Assembly: GCA_024734555.1 (NCBI GenBank)
Contig: JANPWX010000653.1
Location: 1,054,853-1,118,852, forward strand
Origin: Trochalopteron elliotii
Taxonomy: Eukaryota > Chordata > Aves > Passeriformes > Leiothrichidae
DNA: 64,000 nt
Direction of reading: 5' to 3'
Below the pieces are notes generated by a model. The model did not search any database, had not been told where the DNA came from, and was given only the letters and a program-made list of their open reading frames with translations. The stretch's first letter is position 1; each line of letters opens with the position of its first letter. Of this stretch, positions 12,946 through 25,400 are shown one piece after another. Made by a program: the position numbers and the translations under genes.

Positions 12946-13493
12946 TCTTGGCCTGTAGGTCTCACCATTGCATTTTTCCAGTGAAAAAAACCATGGAAAC
13001 ACCAAAACTCTAGTGATTATGAACCCCAACAAAGGATCCCAAACCAGAAGAGTGAAAGGTCAGTTATGGACTTAGGCAAGCTCACAATAACTGGGAGGTT
13101 TGGTGGAGCCTGTCAACATCACCTCTCAGCACAGAACCTGCTGTGTGACCTCCCTTTCCCTCCAGCTGCAGCCACTGCTCTTTCCAAAACAGATAAACAG
13201 ATGGTATTTATTTATTACTGAATTATTATAATTTTTTATACTGCAGTCAGGCTGCAGGAGAATGTGGGACTGGCAAGAAGGAAAGAAAAGATCATTGGTT
13301 GGCTATGAATTAAGGCTTTCAATAACAATTAGAGCAGATTAGATTAGAAGCATGGGAAAATACTCGTCAGTTTTTCTGTGTTGATTTTCACATACTTTCT
13401 ATTTTTCCAAGTGCTATATTTGTTACTTTTCCCAAAGTCTCATACTGGAGAGTTAAAATGGAAAAATATGTGGTCCAATTACTACTATGTTGT

Positions 13494-13628
13494 ACAAATA
13501 TATATATATAAATATATACATATAAACACACACATATATGTTGAGTACATACATGTATATATGCAAAATATCTGTATATAAATATATATGCATATTCATT
13601 GTCTATACATACATATGTATGCATACAT
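13494..13628. repeat. AT-rich TATA/CATA simple repeat
   Basis: Imperfect alternating TATATA, TACATA and CATACA units over about 135 bp. It behaves as a decayed dinucleotide microsatellite. Confidence 0.85.
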
Positions 13629-16259
13629 GATAAACTATGTGTTTACATGAACTTCTAGTTCACAAACTTGGCATTTTCCCCCAGTAATCTTCTGCACAAG
13701 TGTGGAAAAAGAATGGAGAACTTGTTGTCCAAAATAGGGTTATTCTAGATCAATCTGCAGAGATAAATTTAATATATGGGAAGTAAAGGTAGAAAATAAA
13801 GTGTAGAAGAAAAAAAAAATCTGCAAATGTACATTTAATTCTCCTCTGCTTTTACTTCCCCTTTTCTTTATTCAGGGTAAAAGAAATATAATTTCATCTG
13901 TCTAAACAGTACCGGCACAAATACCATAATCTTATACCTTTAGCTACAGGAAATATCAATTTTATGTTGAGAATAGCACAGACTGATTTGGACATATGTG
14001 GGAACCCTGCCTGTGCCAGGCCCATAGCCCAGCAGACTGTCCTGGATGTCCCACTGAGGCAGGAGCAGTGAGGGAAGGCTGAGCAGGCAGATGGACTGCA
14101 GAGGTGCCAACAAGAACCACCAGCACTCCCAGCATGTGGGAAGAAGCACAGTTATACAGGAGAAGAGATCTATTTGCAGGGTTGAGGGATCCACACATCC
14201 TTCAGCTGAGCAAAACACAGCCCTTTATAGCTCTGGACTGTGGTGGGTGGATCATCAGTACCAGCTGAGAGTGTTGGCTTGCTGATGAGGTTCTCCTGGC
14301 AGGATTAAATTGTGACAGTGTAATGCATAGAAAGCCTAATCAACATTCAGCCACGCACAAGCAAAAGACTGATCTAAGAGAATACTGATCAGTATTTTAT
14401 GCTTTTGTTCTCCACATTTTGTCAATTTATTTTTGAAGGAGTTTCTGTCTTTCACTTACTGAGTTATATTGATGAGATGGTATTTGTGTATGAGGATGTT
14501 GGCCTCGAGGAGTGCCCTCTGGCACTCTGAACCATAGAGGAACCACTGCATATTTAAGGTGATGAGATCAAGTTATTGTTGAGCAGAAGATCTAAAATAG
14601 CTGTGCTCTTGTTGGGGATGGCAGTTCTCCCCAAAAACAGGAGTCAAAAAACTGAGTCCACTGAATATAGATATCTGACAACCTGGACCAAGACTAAAAT
14701 GTCTCTAAGATCAGGAGTGAAATGAGTGATTTCCAATCTTGTATCCAGGTTTCCAACAGTGAAGAATGGGAAAATGCTGTGAAAAGGGAGTAGAACAGTC
14801 AAATTTTCCACTTTTCCCTCTGCTACCATCCATTTCCATGACACCAAACACGGAAAGCAACAAACCTACTAAAAATATGGAAAAGATCTGATATATTTCT
14901 TCAGTGTCAATCTATTACTGTATAGGACATTTTATCAAAGATATCATAGATATCTATATACATCTATATACATAGATGCTGCTTCGAAGATTTCCAGTGA
15001 CTGCCAATTCCAAGGCACTGCTCCACCCAAGTGTCCAGTATTGTACTGGAAGTGAGGAACAGCAGCTGAGTCCTTTTATAACAGTGTCAATTCTCAGCTT
15101 CTTTCATAATCTGTTTGACTTCACAGCAGTCAGATGGACATTTTTTCCCCATTCTTTTTAAAAACAAATCAATTCCAAGTCCAAGCACACATCAACACAT
15201 TTGGTACTATCATAATAATAGAAGGGAAGTGGCTGAGAGCTGAAAATGGAAGAGTTCAGGACAGAAACAAAAACATGAACATTTGTGGGAAAGGACATCA
15301 CACTCATGCTGTCAGTGTAAACTCAGATGAACAATAAACTTGGTTTCAGTGGCCTTGCCATGGTAAGTTTAAGTCAGCTGGCTCTGAAGTGGGGCTCAGG
15401 CTTATTTGAAGTGACATGAGAAAAAAATCTGTGAGAGGAAGAACTGAATCTCTGGTATTGAATTTGCCTTCTTCTCTAGAACAAAAGCTGGAGTTTTTTC
15501 CCTCCACTGGCCACAGTAAACAGCATTACTAAAACCACAGCAGCTTTACTGGTAGCACAGAAGGAAACTGAGAGGCAGAGTGCAAACTGCACCGTACATT
15601 ATGGGAAAACGATGACACAGACGAAACTTGTGAAAGAGCACATTCTCCTGTTGGTCTGAGAGTGCTTCTTGGCTTTGCATTTTTGATTCACATTTATTTT
15701 CTTTCTAGAGAAAAACACGTGGCAGTAGTGTGGAAAAATGAGTGATGATGTCAGAACTGGCTTATGAAAGAGAGCTGTGTGTCTTTACAGTGAACAGGTA
15801 TTAGAACAGATTTCATTTTGTCTCAGGTTCTTTCTGATACCCCCCCTCCCCATTAAATTTCTCTATTTTTGCTCCTTCATATATTAATAAATACACCTGT
15901 TTTTTCTCTGCTATGTTTTTAAATCATCCCTTAGTTCCTCTTCATCCAAAGTTTCCTATCAATAAAAGGGGAATAAGAATACTGACTTATCTCTGTAACC
16001 TGTTAAAAAAGCAGATGAAGACTCTAGGTAATAGAGGAATAGCAATTTACAATGTACTTTATCTGAGCCAGATAAACATTCTATATTTTTATTATATGTA
16101 AATCAATAATTTGATAAAATATTAATGTTTAATAAATGTTAAATGAAATCTGCAACAGTTTCCTGGTAGTTGGACTCATTCTGAAAATGTTTCCCTCTTT
16201 CAACACTTTAGAAAGGGCTCTACTGAATACGTTTTTTAATTAGGCTACAGGGATTTTTC

Positions 16260-16273
16260 TTTTTTTTTTTTTT
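16260..16273. repeat. Poly(T) run of 14
   Basis: Fourteen consecutive T in an AT-rich setting. No attached SINE or retrocopy was recognised. Confidence 0.9.
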
Positions 16274-17820
16274 GTACTGAATTAGAAAATTCTTGTAAGA
16301 TTGTGGCTTCTATGAAGATGAAGCAAATCGATTTATTAGCCTGGGGTGGCTAACTTGGTAAACTCTCTGTGTGCACTTCCTTTTACTTTACTGAAAACCA
16401 AACATGTCACAGTCCCCCATTTAGATCACAAAAGAACAGAGAAAAGGAGCAATTGGTAATGGGAAAATGTTTACAAATCTTACTGTAAAGTATGATTTGG
16501 ACCTCTTTGTGTTACAGCTTTCATACAGCTGTATTATGATGCAATACAAATGGAAATAACTTATGTTTTGAGAAGGATGTCAGTTCAACACAAGCCTATA
16601 CATTACCAGAATCTGATGGTTTCATTTCTTGAAGCCCACTGAGAACTTTTCTCCACTGAGAACCACTAGAGAAATGCTCCTGTAAATATTAAAATCTTGT
16701 TGACTAAAACTAAGTAGACCCTACAGGGTTGCTTACCTGTGATTAATTTACTTTAAAGATTTTTCACTAGTCATTTTCCTGCTGACCCCTGTAGTAACCT
16801 TCCTGTACTTCTTGGTTTGTTTTTCTTGGGTGGGGTTTTTGTTTGGGTTTTTCAAATGGAGAAACATAACCAGAAAATGGAACTGATCATAGTGTTACCT
16901 TTTTATCTTGGCCATGTGGTGTTAGAACTTTGAGCTATGGTGCCTGAGTGACACGCCGAGAGTATCTGGAGCCCTGACCTGTTAGCCAACTGCCTGGGTA
17001 CTGCTAGAGTAAAAATTGATAAAAAACATATTAACTAGAGGAGTGATTTCAGTTTCAGTTTCTCTCTGATGCTGTGACTCACAGGATTTCTGAAGTAAAT
17101 GGGTGCAATCCATGATCTTTTGGTAAGAAGACTTTCAAACCAGATTAGATAATTATCAGCACACTAAAATACACTGCCTTAGGTTGAATTGTGAGACACA
17201 CAAAATAAACCCAGCTCAATAATCAAGGATCCAGAGTAACCAAAAAACCTCATTACTGCTGTAAACAGAGTGAGGGACTCAAATGAATATAATTTGTCAC
17301 TTTATGTCTCTCCAGTATGTTGCATCAGTTATGCACTCTATTTGTACAGAGCCAAGACTGTACAGCATTGTGTGTGTGTCTACACATGTACACAAGTGTG
17401 AACTAACAATATATGAACAGCTCCTATGATATCCAATGTCATGTCTATTTCTATATAACCTTTTATAATACCAGGCAAGAAAAATTCTTACTCCAGAATT
17501 CTTATATGAAAGGGTTTTTGTCTTTTAAAAGCCTTGTAATTAGTCTTCAGGGAAAATCTGTATTTACATGGCAGTAACACACACTGAGGTAGCAGGATCT
17601 TCTGTTCCTTGCAACCAGCCCAGTGGGCATGTTAGTGCCTATGAAAGATGTCTCAGATGGGCAGATAAAGGGGAACACAAATTAAGAAAGATGTTTTCAC
17701 AAAGATCCCAAGTTATGGAAACATAGGACTGGCATCACCCTGGCAAAGGAATAAGAAATGAATGGTTTCTGCATGCCCTAAAAAATAACAACCTGTGAAG
17801 AGGAATGAGAAAAAAGAAAA

Positions 17821-17865
17821 TGCTGAAAAAGAATGCTGAAAAAAACCCCCAGAATGCTGAAAATG
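17821..17865. repeat. Short direct repeat, GAATGCTGAAAA type
   Basis: Three near-identical copies of TGCTGAAAA, two preceded by GAA, with an interrupting C run. Confidence 0.7.
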
Positions 17866-20113
17866 AACTGTGAATTATCTCCTCATTCATTTAAATTTTG
17901 CTTTCTGTTTGCTGCTGGTTAGAGGAAAGAAGCACATGGTATTCCAGCTTTATCATCCAGTGGTATTTTTCTGCAGGCATCAGGTGCATCTGAGTAAGCA
18001 GAGCTATTTTTACATGCCCAGCCATCTCACACTGTAAAGCAATCACATAAGTGCAGAGTCATGCACAGCACCCAGAGGAACCACTCCTCTTGGTTTGCAG
18101 TGTCACACACATGGGAAAGGCACACAAACTGCATCCTATAGATTTTCACGAGTTCGTGACGAAGTCTCAGTTTCAGAGTCTGCCTTCACCCATAACAAGA
18201 AGTTCTCAGAAATTTTCCTACAGTTGAACTAACATGGTTAAGTCCAGATTCAGTCAGATTTCTTTTGGTGGCAAGAAAATTTCAGAAAGTCCCAAGTACA
18301 GCCATGACAGCCACTTTCCTGGCTGACACATCAAGGAATGCACTGGGGACCTCCAGAACAAGAAACGTGAGAGTCCTGAGCACTGAACCCTGACAGTGCA
18401 GACTGCAGTGCTCCAACTTCTGCTTTTGCTTGTTTGGCACATAGACTTGAGTACTCGCTGTGCCTTGTTAAACACATACAACCAGAAACAAAGCACAGAA
18501 TTATGCAAACTGAAAGAAATCAGTGCCACATTCTACAGCTCTAACATGCCTCATTTTCCCAGGAGGTGTCTAGGAAGTGTTGTGCCATTAAATGGCCTGA
18601 TTGTTGTGTGTAAATCAACATCACAAGAAGAGATACTCAACTACACATTAACATGGCCCAGAGATGAATATTTAAGTTAAGTGTGTATCCAAGTGGAGAT
18701 GTTCTTCACAGAGGTCTGCTAAGGGGACCTGGCATCATTTTTGCAGGATCTGCACACGGCAGGATGTCACTGCAAATGTTCTCACCTCCCAACATAAGCT
18801 TGTTGATGTTTGACACCACCTTTTAGAATTTTAAATGGAAACACCCGGAGAGTGACAGTGATAAATGTTGCTGAACCTCTCAGTATGTACAGGCTAACCA
18901 ATTTCAAGCCTATGGCAAAATTTCGGCTTTCAATTCTTCCAAGTAGAGTGCAGCACTCAGACTTTAAACAAAAAAACAACAGCAGGCAAGTGAAATAACA
19001 CAAGCTTTTCTTGGGGAAGATAAAGTACAGCTAATGCCCTAAGGTCCTTTTTGTTATTCTATGCTTTTAGCAGCAGCCTCAGACAAGCTGTTTATGGAGA
19101 TTTGAGGATTTATTTCATTACGAAGTTTGTATCCTCCTGCACTCTGATCTCTGCTGTCCAGTGTGTTAATGAACTCCTGGGTGTCTTTTCAGGATAAAAC
19201 AGCTACATTTTCAAGCACAGGAAGGGGACTATGGTCAATGGTCACACAATACACACAGAACTCAGCTAAGGTTTTTGCTCTTCTACCTAGCCTCACTAGC
19301 AGCCTCCTGTGAAGAAGGAGAATGATGAAAAGGGGAGATTTATGTGCCAGGGCATGTGTTATGTGCTTTAGGCTATTAACACAAAAGCCTGGAGGATACA
19401 AAGCAGTACTTCTGTTATTTTGGATACCTTAACAAAACAAGGGGGACAGCAAAGCAGGCAGGAGCAGCATCCTTACCCATGAAAGCCACGGTCCCCCAAG
19501 AGTCATTGCAGAAGCAGAAAGCAGCTCCCTGGGCAGGAACCAGGGACTGCCAACAGCTGGGTATTTCCTAGATGAGTCCCTAGGGAGGGAGGTGAGGAGC
19601 AGAGAGGCAGGGTCAGGGTCAGCAAGGTCCCTGGCCACTGTCCCAGGATCCCAGTGTTGCTCAGGCAGGGACCAAAGCTGCTGGCCTGAGCTAAGAGCAG
19701 CTGCAGAACTGCTTGGTCCACCCTTTGCAGGTTATATATGCAATGCTGCTTGAAATACAGAGAGTTAAAACTCCTTGCATAGAAACTAGGACATGAACCA
19801 AAGTCTGGCCGTGTGTTCATACAGTTTTTAAGCTGGATGCTGCATCACATGGTCTGGAAAGCAGAATAATCTGCCAGCCTGATTCCACAGGCAAAAGATG
19901 TGTGAAGGGGGCCCATTCTCAACCATGTTTGTTATAACCCCCATCACTACAAGCCTCCAGCATTGCTGGGTGGTTTCTCTGCTTCAGTGAAGGAGCAAAA
20001 ATACAGAAAACCAATATTTTTGAACAGTTTGCTTCATATAAGCAGCAGGATGATTTCTGCATGTTAACCAACTACATCTCACTTTGGATCACCACCAGCC
20101 AAAAGTACATATT

Positions 20114-20360
20114 TCATAGAACCATGGAATTGCTTAGATTGGAAAAGACCTTTAAGATCACTAAGTCCAACTGTTAACCCAGTATTGCCAAGTTCATCTC
20201 TAAATCACATCCCCAGGTGCCACAGCTACACATCTTTTAAATACCTCCAGAGATGCTGTTTCACCACTGCCTTGGGCAGCCCCTTCCAGTGCTTGATAAA
20301 CCTTCTGGTGAAGATTTTTTTCCTATTATCCAGCCTAAGCTTTCCCTGGCACAACGTGCA
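20114..20360 (-). mobile_element. CR1 LINE, 5'-truncated, minus orientation
   Basis: The left edge is the CR1 3' terminus in reverse (TCATAGAACCATGGAATTGC), followed by TTGGAAAAGACCTTTAAGAT, CCCAGGTGCCACAGCTACAC, ATACCTCCAGAGATGCTGTT and CACCACTGCCTTGGGCAGCC. This is the usual block order for reversed avian CR1. The open frames at 20185-20621 lie in or run out of it. Confidence 0.92.
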
Positions 20361-21954
20361 ACAAATACACATGGTGCAGGTATGTCCCTGTTTGCCTACC
20401 TACCAGTTGCTACACACACATATCTTCCCATTTTCTGCCAAAATCAAATGACATCATATTGCTTTAAAAAGCAGTCAGGCACATGCCGGGAAAATGAAGG
20501 ACATGTCTCACACAAATTTGAAATCAAGAACCATAAATGGCAGACATTTATTCAAATTACTCAGCATCACCCTTCAGAAGTAACAGTAATAATACATTTT
20601 TGCCAGTCACCATCATATTGAGCAAGCTACACTTTGAAAAATGGTATCAGTTCCCCATTCTATCTCAGCTCATGTTGTATTTAGGGAAATCTATCCAGTC
20701 TGTGGGCAAGCCATAGCAGCACAGTCACTGCAAGGCTGACGCTGTCAGAAGGCTGAGCAGAATTAAGAACATCATTCATTTCTACACATGGAAAAGCCTG
20801 TGTACACAAGGATAGGGGCAGAAAGGAGGGCCCTTCTCCATTATCTGCCCTCATGGATGCCAAAGACTCCAAGTTTCTTTGTAAGACTGAAGCCACAGCA
20901 TGACAGATATGGACCAAATCAGCTCCAGACTGACTCCTCTGACAAGGCTTCCAATATCTGTGCATTAGTGAAGAACAGCTCATGAAATTCCTTGGAGCAC
21001 TGACCAGCTCCAGACTGAAACAGCAGCACAATAAGCAGGGACAGCCCTCTTCTGCTCCATGTAAAGGCATCTCCTCTTTCCCACAGGGCACAAGACTCTA
21101 AAGACTCTCCCACACAGAGCAGCCAGGAAAGCCCTTTTATTATCATGGTTCTCCCACAATGCACAGGAAGGTCAGGTTCTCAATTCCATTTGCCTCTGCC
21201 CGAGGGAATTAGAGCCCTCTTGGGTAGCAATCCCCTGTGTAGGCTGCTGCAGGAATAAATACACAGTGATCACCCTGGGGATAACAGCACTTTGAATGTC
21301 ATGTGCTCTGTCAGGGCTACAGAAAACCTGACATGACAGGTATCACAGTTCCCTTGTGGCAAAGCCATCCTGTAGCTGTTAGGGAGATCTGCTGGGAAAT
21401 TTTCAAGATGCTGTTCTGGCAGAGACTTGTTCCATTTGATTTATATTGCTCTGCAGGAGATGTACATCTGAGAATATTGCTGAGGTTGGAGAAGTTATTA
21501 ATAGATGAGAAAAGTAGAGGCTGGAAAATGTCTTTCACGTGTAATCTTCTAGTATAGATTGACATTAATCCATGGGTAAACCTGGGAAAGAGACAAATTT
21601 TGTTTTCTGACTAATCTAAACATAATTTTCTCTATTAGCAGGAGTCATGAACAAATTCTGATACTATTGTTATCAGACATTACATCTTGAAAACGGCTTA
21701 TTCTTTTCCAAAGTGTTTTCAGTGTTTTTAGCTCAAGGATTCTGTGCTTCTTCAGCTCATAATCTTTTGATATTATATGCAACTTTGGGCAAACCTCTTG
21801 GTATCTCATTGCTTCAGGTCTCCTCATTCCAAAACAGAGGAAAAAAATCCTTGCCTGATTTCATGCTATTAAATGAAAATTGCAAGAACTGTGTAAATGC
21901 TACAAAATATCTGTGTCTTCTCCAACCTCTGTTCAGGGTAACACTCGCTGTACC
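20361..21954. other. Non-coding sequence, no gene seen
   Basis: Several overlapping open frames of 60-136 codons occur on both strands (the longest minus frame is 20681-21091), without homology or splice borders that I recognise. Confidence 0.5.
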
Positions 21955-22445
21955 CGGTGTGGTTGGGATGGAGCTGATTTTAGTACCAGCAGCCTGAACA
22001 ATGCTGTGTTTTAGATCTGACATCAAAGCAGTGCTGATAACAGAGCAGTGCTTTAGCTATTCCTGAACAGTTCTTGCACAGTCTCAAGGCCTTCCCTGCT
22101 CCTCTCTCTGCCCCCGGGGTGGGATGGGCAGGAGGGAGAGGCCACGGCCAGGACAGCTGCCCCTCAATGACCCAAGAGATTTTCCGTGTTATTGGACATC
22201 ATGCTCAGCATAAAACTGGGGGTGGTGGTGGTGGTGTGTCAAAACAAGCCATTACTCAGAGGCTGTCTGGCCATCGGCTGCTGGTGGGAGGTGGTGAGTG
22301 ATGCCCTTGCATCAGTTGTTTGGTTTCTTTTTCTTTTCTCTTTTATTAAACTCCTCTTACCTCAGCACACGAGTTTTTTTCTTGCATTTCCCCCTCTGAT
22401 TCTCTCCCCCACTCTGCTGGGGGGGGGGGGACTCTTACCTTCCAG
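21955..22445 (+). mobile_element. Endogenous retroviral LTR, probably solo and 5'-truncated
   Basis: The order of blocks follows a common avian ERV LTR: a GGTTGGGATGGAGCTGATTT-like start, AGCAGTGCTTTAGCTATTCC, CTTGCACAGTCTCAAGGCCT, an ATCATGCTCAGCATAAAACT core-promoter block, GGGAGGTGGTGAGTGAT, a TTATTAAACTCCTCTTACCT R-type block, a CACGAGTTTTTTTC segment and a C-rich then G-run end (12 G at 22419-22430). No gag, pol or env remnants lie beside it, so it looks like a solo LTR. The outer edges are approximate, and clean terminal TG/CA ends and target-site duplications are not evident. The open frames at 22074-22476 belong to it. Confidence 0.8.
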
Positions 22446-25400
22446 CTGGGATCCACCCATCATCACACTCCTCTAGTATCTCTGGAAAGAAATAATGCCC
22501 AAAGCACAGCTTTCTTCTCAACAGCTAATCAATCATTTGGCTACTCTCGCTATCACACAAGTGAACTCCTTCACTCCATTTCCTTTAAGTTTACAAGAAA
22601 CCCATAATTTTGCCTACAGGAAAGAACCATGAACCAAGATTTGGACTCATTATCTGACAAATTCATAGCTTTTCTTTCATTCTGAGACACTTCCTGCATA
22701 GCTCACAGGAAATAAGAGATGGGGGCGATTATGTTTCATTTTTTATAAAGCTCTTGGGTCAGCTAATGGCCACACCATCATGTCAGAAATCTGATTTTAA
22801 AAAAAATATTACAAGCAATTGTTTTATCTCTAAGTCCCAGTAGTGATGCTACAAATGTGGTATACAGATATAATAGAAGCAAAGTTTGTAGGGAGAGACA
22901 GACCAGCTAATCTGAGGAAGTAGAGATGATCTCAAAAGGTCTTTGTTCTTTTTCCAGATACAGCAGAGGATCCAACAAAAACACTCGTCCTCCAAATCTT
23001 CTTTTGTAACAACACCTCTAAATACTTTCATAGGTGTAATTTCAGTAAATACAAGATTATGACAATATTATAATCTGCTCTCAGAGAAAAGGGAGTCTTT
23101 CCAAAGTTGGTTACATGAAAATTGTGACTTTGGTGGAAATTCTTGAAGTTCAAACCCACTGTTTCTGAAACCAGTCCTCTTAAAGGTGTCTATGTCTCTG
23201 CACACCCTGAAACTGAAACATCACAATTATACTAAATCAGACTTACTAGCCCCAAAATGTGCCAGTATGTAGAGCATTACAGTGGAGAGAACATTTCTTA
23301 TTTTGTTTATGCAAGGCCTAACACAAATAACTGTCTCACAGCTGACTTCCATGCATTTCAATCATAAATAAATGTGTGTCAGTTAAATGGTCATAATGGG
23401 TCATTCTGTTAAACCAGTTTGAAGTCAAATCTTTGAGGTTTTCTCTAAAAATTAAGTAAGGATAAGCACAGACTGATATGATCTTCATTTCATAGACCAA
23501 ATACTTAATATTCTGCAGCCTTTTGGCCTTTAAGCCATTTACAGCAATGTCCCTATTGTCAGTACTGGAAGATTCGAATGGCAAAGTAAATTAAGCTGCT
23601 ACAAAATTTACTTGAGTCAAGCAGCAAACTCAAGGGAAGAGACAGCAGAAATCAGTGTCAATCAATTCTTAAACTCACTCCATTTAGATGGTGGCCTCTC
23701 TGCTTGTTCAGTTAAATGTATTAGCAGCTCTCATCAGAAACTTTAATGAAAACCATACATCTAGAATCTCCTATACTATTTCCTCTACAGCTTCAGGCAA
23801 GAAGATAGTAAAGACTTTACCAAACAGCCACCTACCCTAAAATGTACATTAACCCAGCAATAATCATTAAATATTGCATAAATTTAATAGAATTAATTGG
23901 AAAAACATTTAATTTAGAGCTGGAAAGATTTATTCCTGTAGACACAGGCATATTTCACTGTACCATTAGTGTAAGTTCCTGTGCCACTGGGTAGCTCAGA
24001 CACATTCAGCCATGAAAATACCTACAGTGGCTTTTTTTTCAGGAATTATCACGTTCAAGAAATGCAATATTTTTTCTTACAGTTTCATGATTTCATCTTT
24101 TACAGTCCATACCTACTTGCATGTCCACATTAGACTAATTTATTGTGCTAAGGCTGAGAAGGTACTGGCACTCAGGTTCCTCAGAAATACTATTTTTCCA
24201 TATTCAATTAATTCTGTTTGAGAGCAGAAAGTGTCAAAATGCTTGTCTGCTTCAAGCATGACCTGTGACTGAGAATATGCTTGCTCTGGCTTATAACAAA
24301 AACACACTTGAACAAGAGCTGAAGTTTTCATAGCTGGTATCTGCATGGCATTAGTTCTTCACTTCAGCTTGCAAAACACTACATTAATGACTTGAATTTA
24401 AAACTCTGCTGAAAATTGCTTTTCCCTTTCCTGCCAGGATGATTGATGGATTTTCTGCTTTACAGATGGAGCTCCAGAGGAACATAACTGTGCTGTTTCC
24501 TGCTGCTGAACTGGACACTAATCAGAATTTTAGGAAATGTTATTTCTGTAGAAGAAGAGTGAAATGATATGGTAAGGACACTTCCACTTTCTTGTTATAG
24601 TTACTTAATTCTCCCCAGCACTTCTTTTATTATATTATAGTTCTGAAACTATTTCACCACTGAGTTTCAAGGACATTCTAAGAAGCATCCAATGTTTCTT
24701 TTTCCTGATTTAGAATTCCAGTAGAATTGAATTCCTGTTCAACTATGATTTCTTTTGAGGTTCCCGGTAGTCTTAGGAAATCGCCTTTCCCATTCATCCT
24801 TTTAAAAAAAGTTTAAAACAAGCCATTTAAATCAGAAATTTATCTAACCAGACTCTAGAGGTCTGTTTGCTAAAAAGAAAAAGCTAAAGATCAAAAAAGT
24901 TGAAATGGTTTTGTTCTAGTTAGAATGAGTGGTCTTGATCAGAAACATCATGGACACCCTTTAAGAAGTTTCATTACACAACATTAACATATCAAACAAA
25001 TCTGCACACAACTAGGTTTTTACCTGCAACTCTTTTGTTTCCAGTCTTGCAAGTGAATAACAAGTACTTATTCAGACTTAATAATTTTATTTTTTCTCCT
25101 CAGTTTAGCTTGAAAATTGGCTGGCCTTTGAGGAAAGGTGAATAACAGAAACCAGAAAACTCATATCACTCTATACTAACCGAAGCAGAATATAAAGCAT
25201 TTAATATATATAAAATCTGCAAAAAGTCTGTAATATGGATCATATATTAAAAGTTAGGACAGCGTTTCCTGCAACACACACAAAAAAATTGTGTGCAGTA
25301 TTTCAAATAATCAGATTTAGGAAAAGGTGTTCTATCACAACCACAAGCCAACATATTCTGCACTGCTCAGCAGGAATAAATAGATATGGACAAAGTCCAA

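Larger units (their letters stand above)
12946..20113. other. Long AT-rich non-coding stretch, no gene seen
   Basis: Contains the AT-rich repeat at 13494-13628, a T14 run at 16260-16273 and a small triple repeat at 17821-17865. No open frame with recognisable homology and no RNA gene found. Confidence 0.55.

Noticed and set aside
12614..13032. Open frames with Leu-Pro-Ser-Phe or Lys-Glu-Gly-Arg repeats
   Set aside because: They are translations of the CCTT microsatellite.
22074..22476. Two overlapping + strand open frames of 75 and 96 codons
   Set aside because: They lie within the retroviral LTR; LTR sequence is not protein-coding here.
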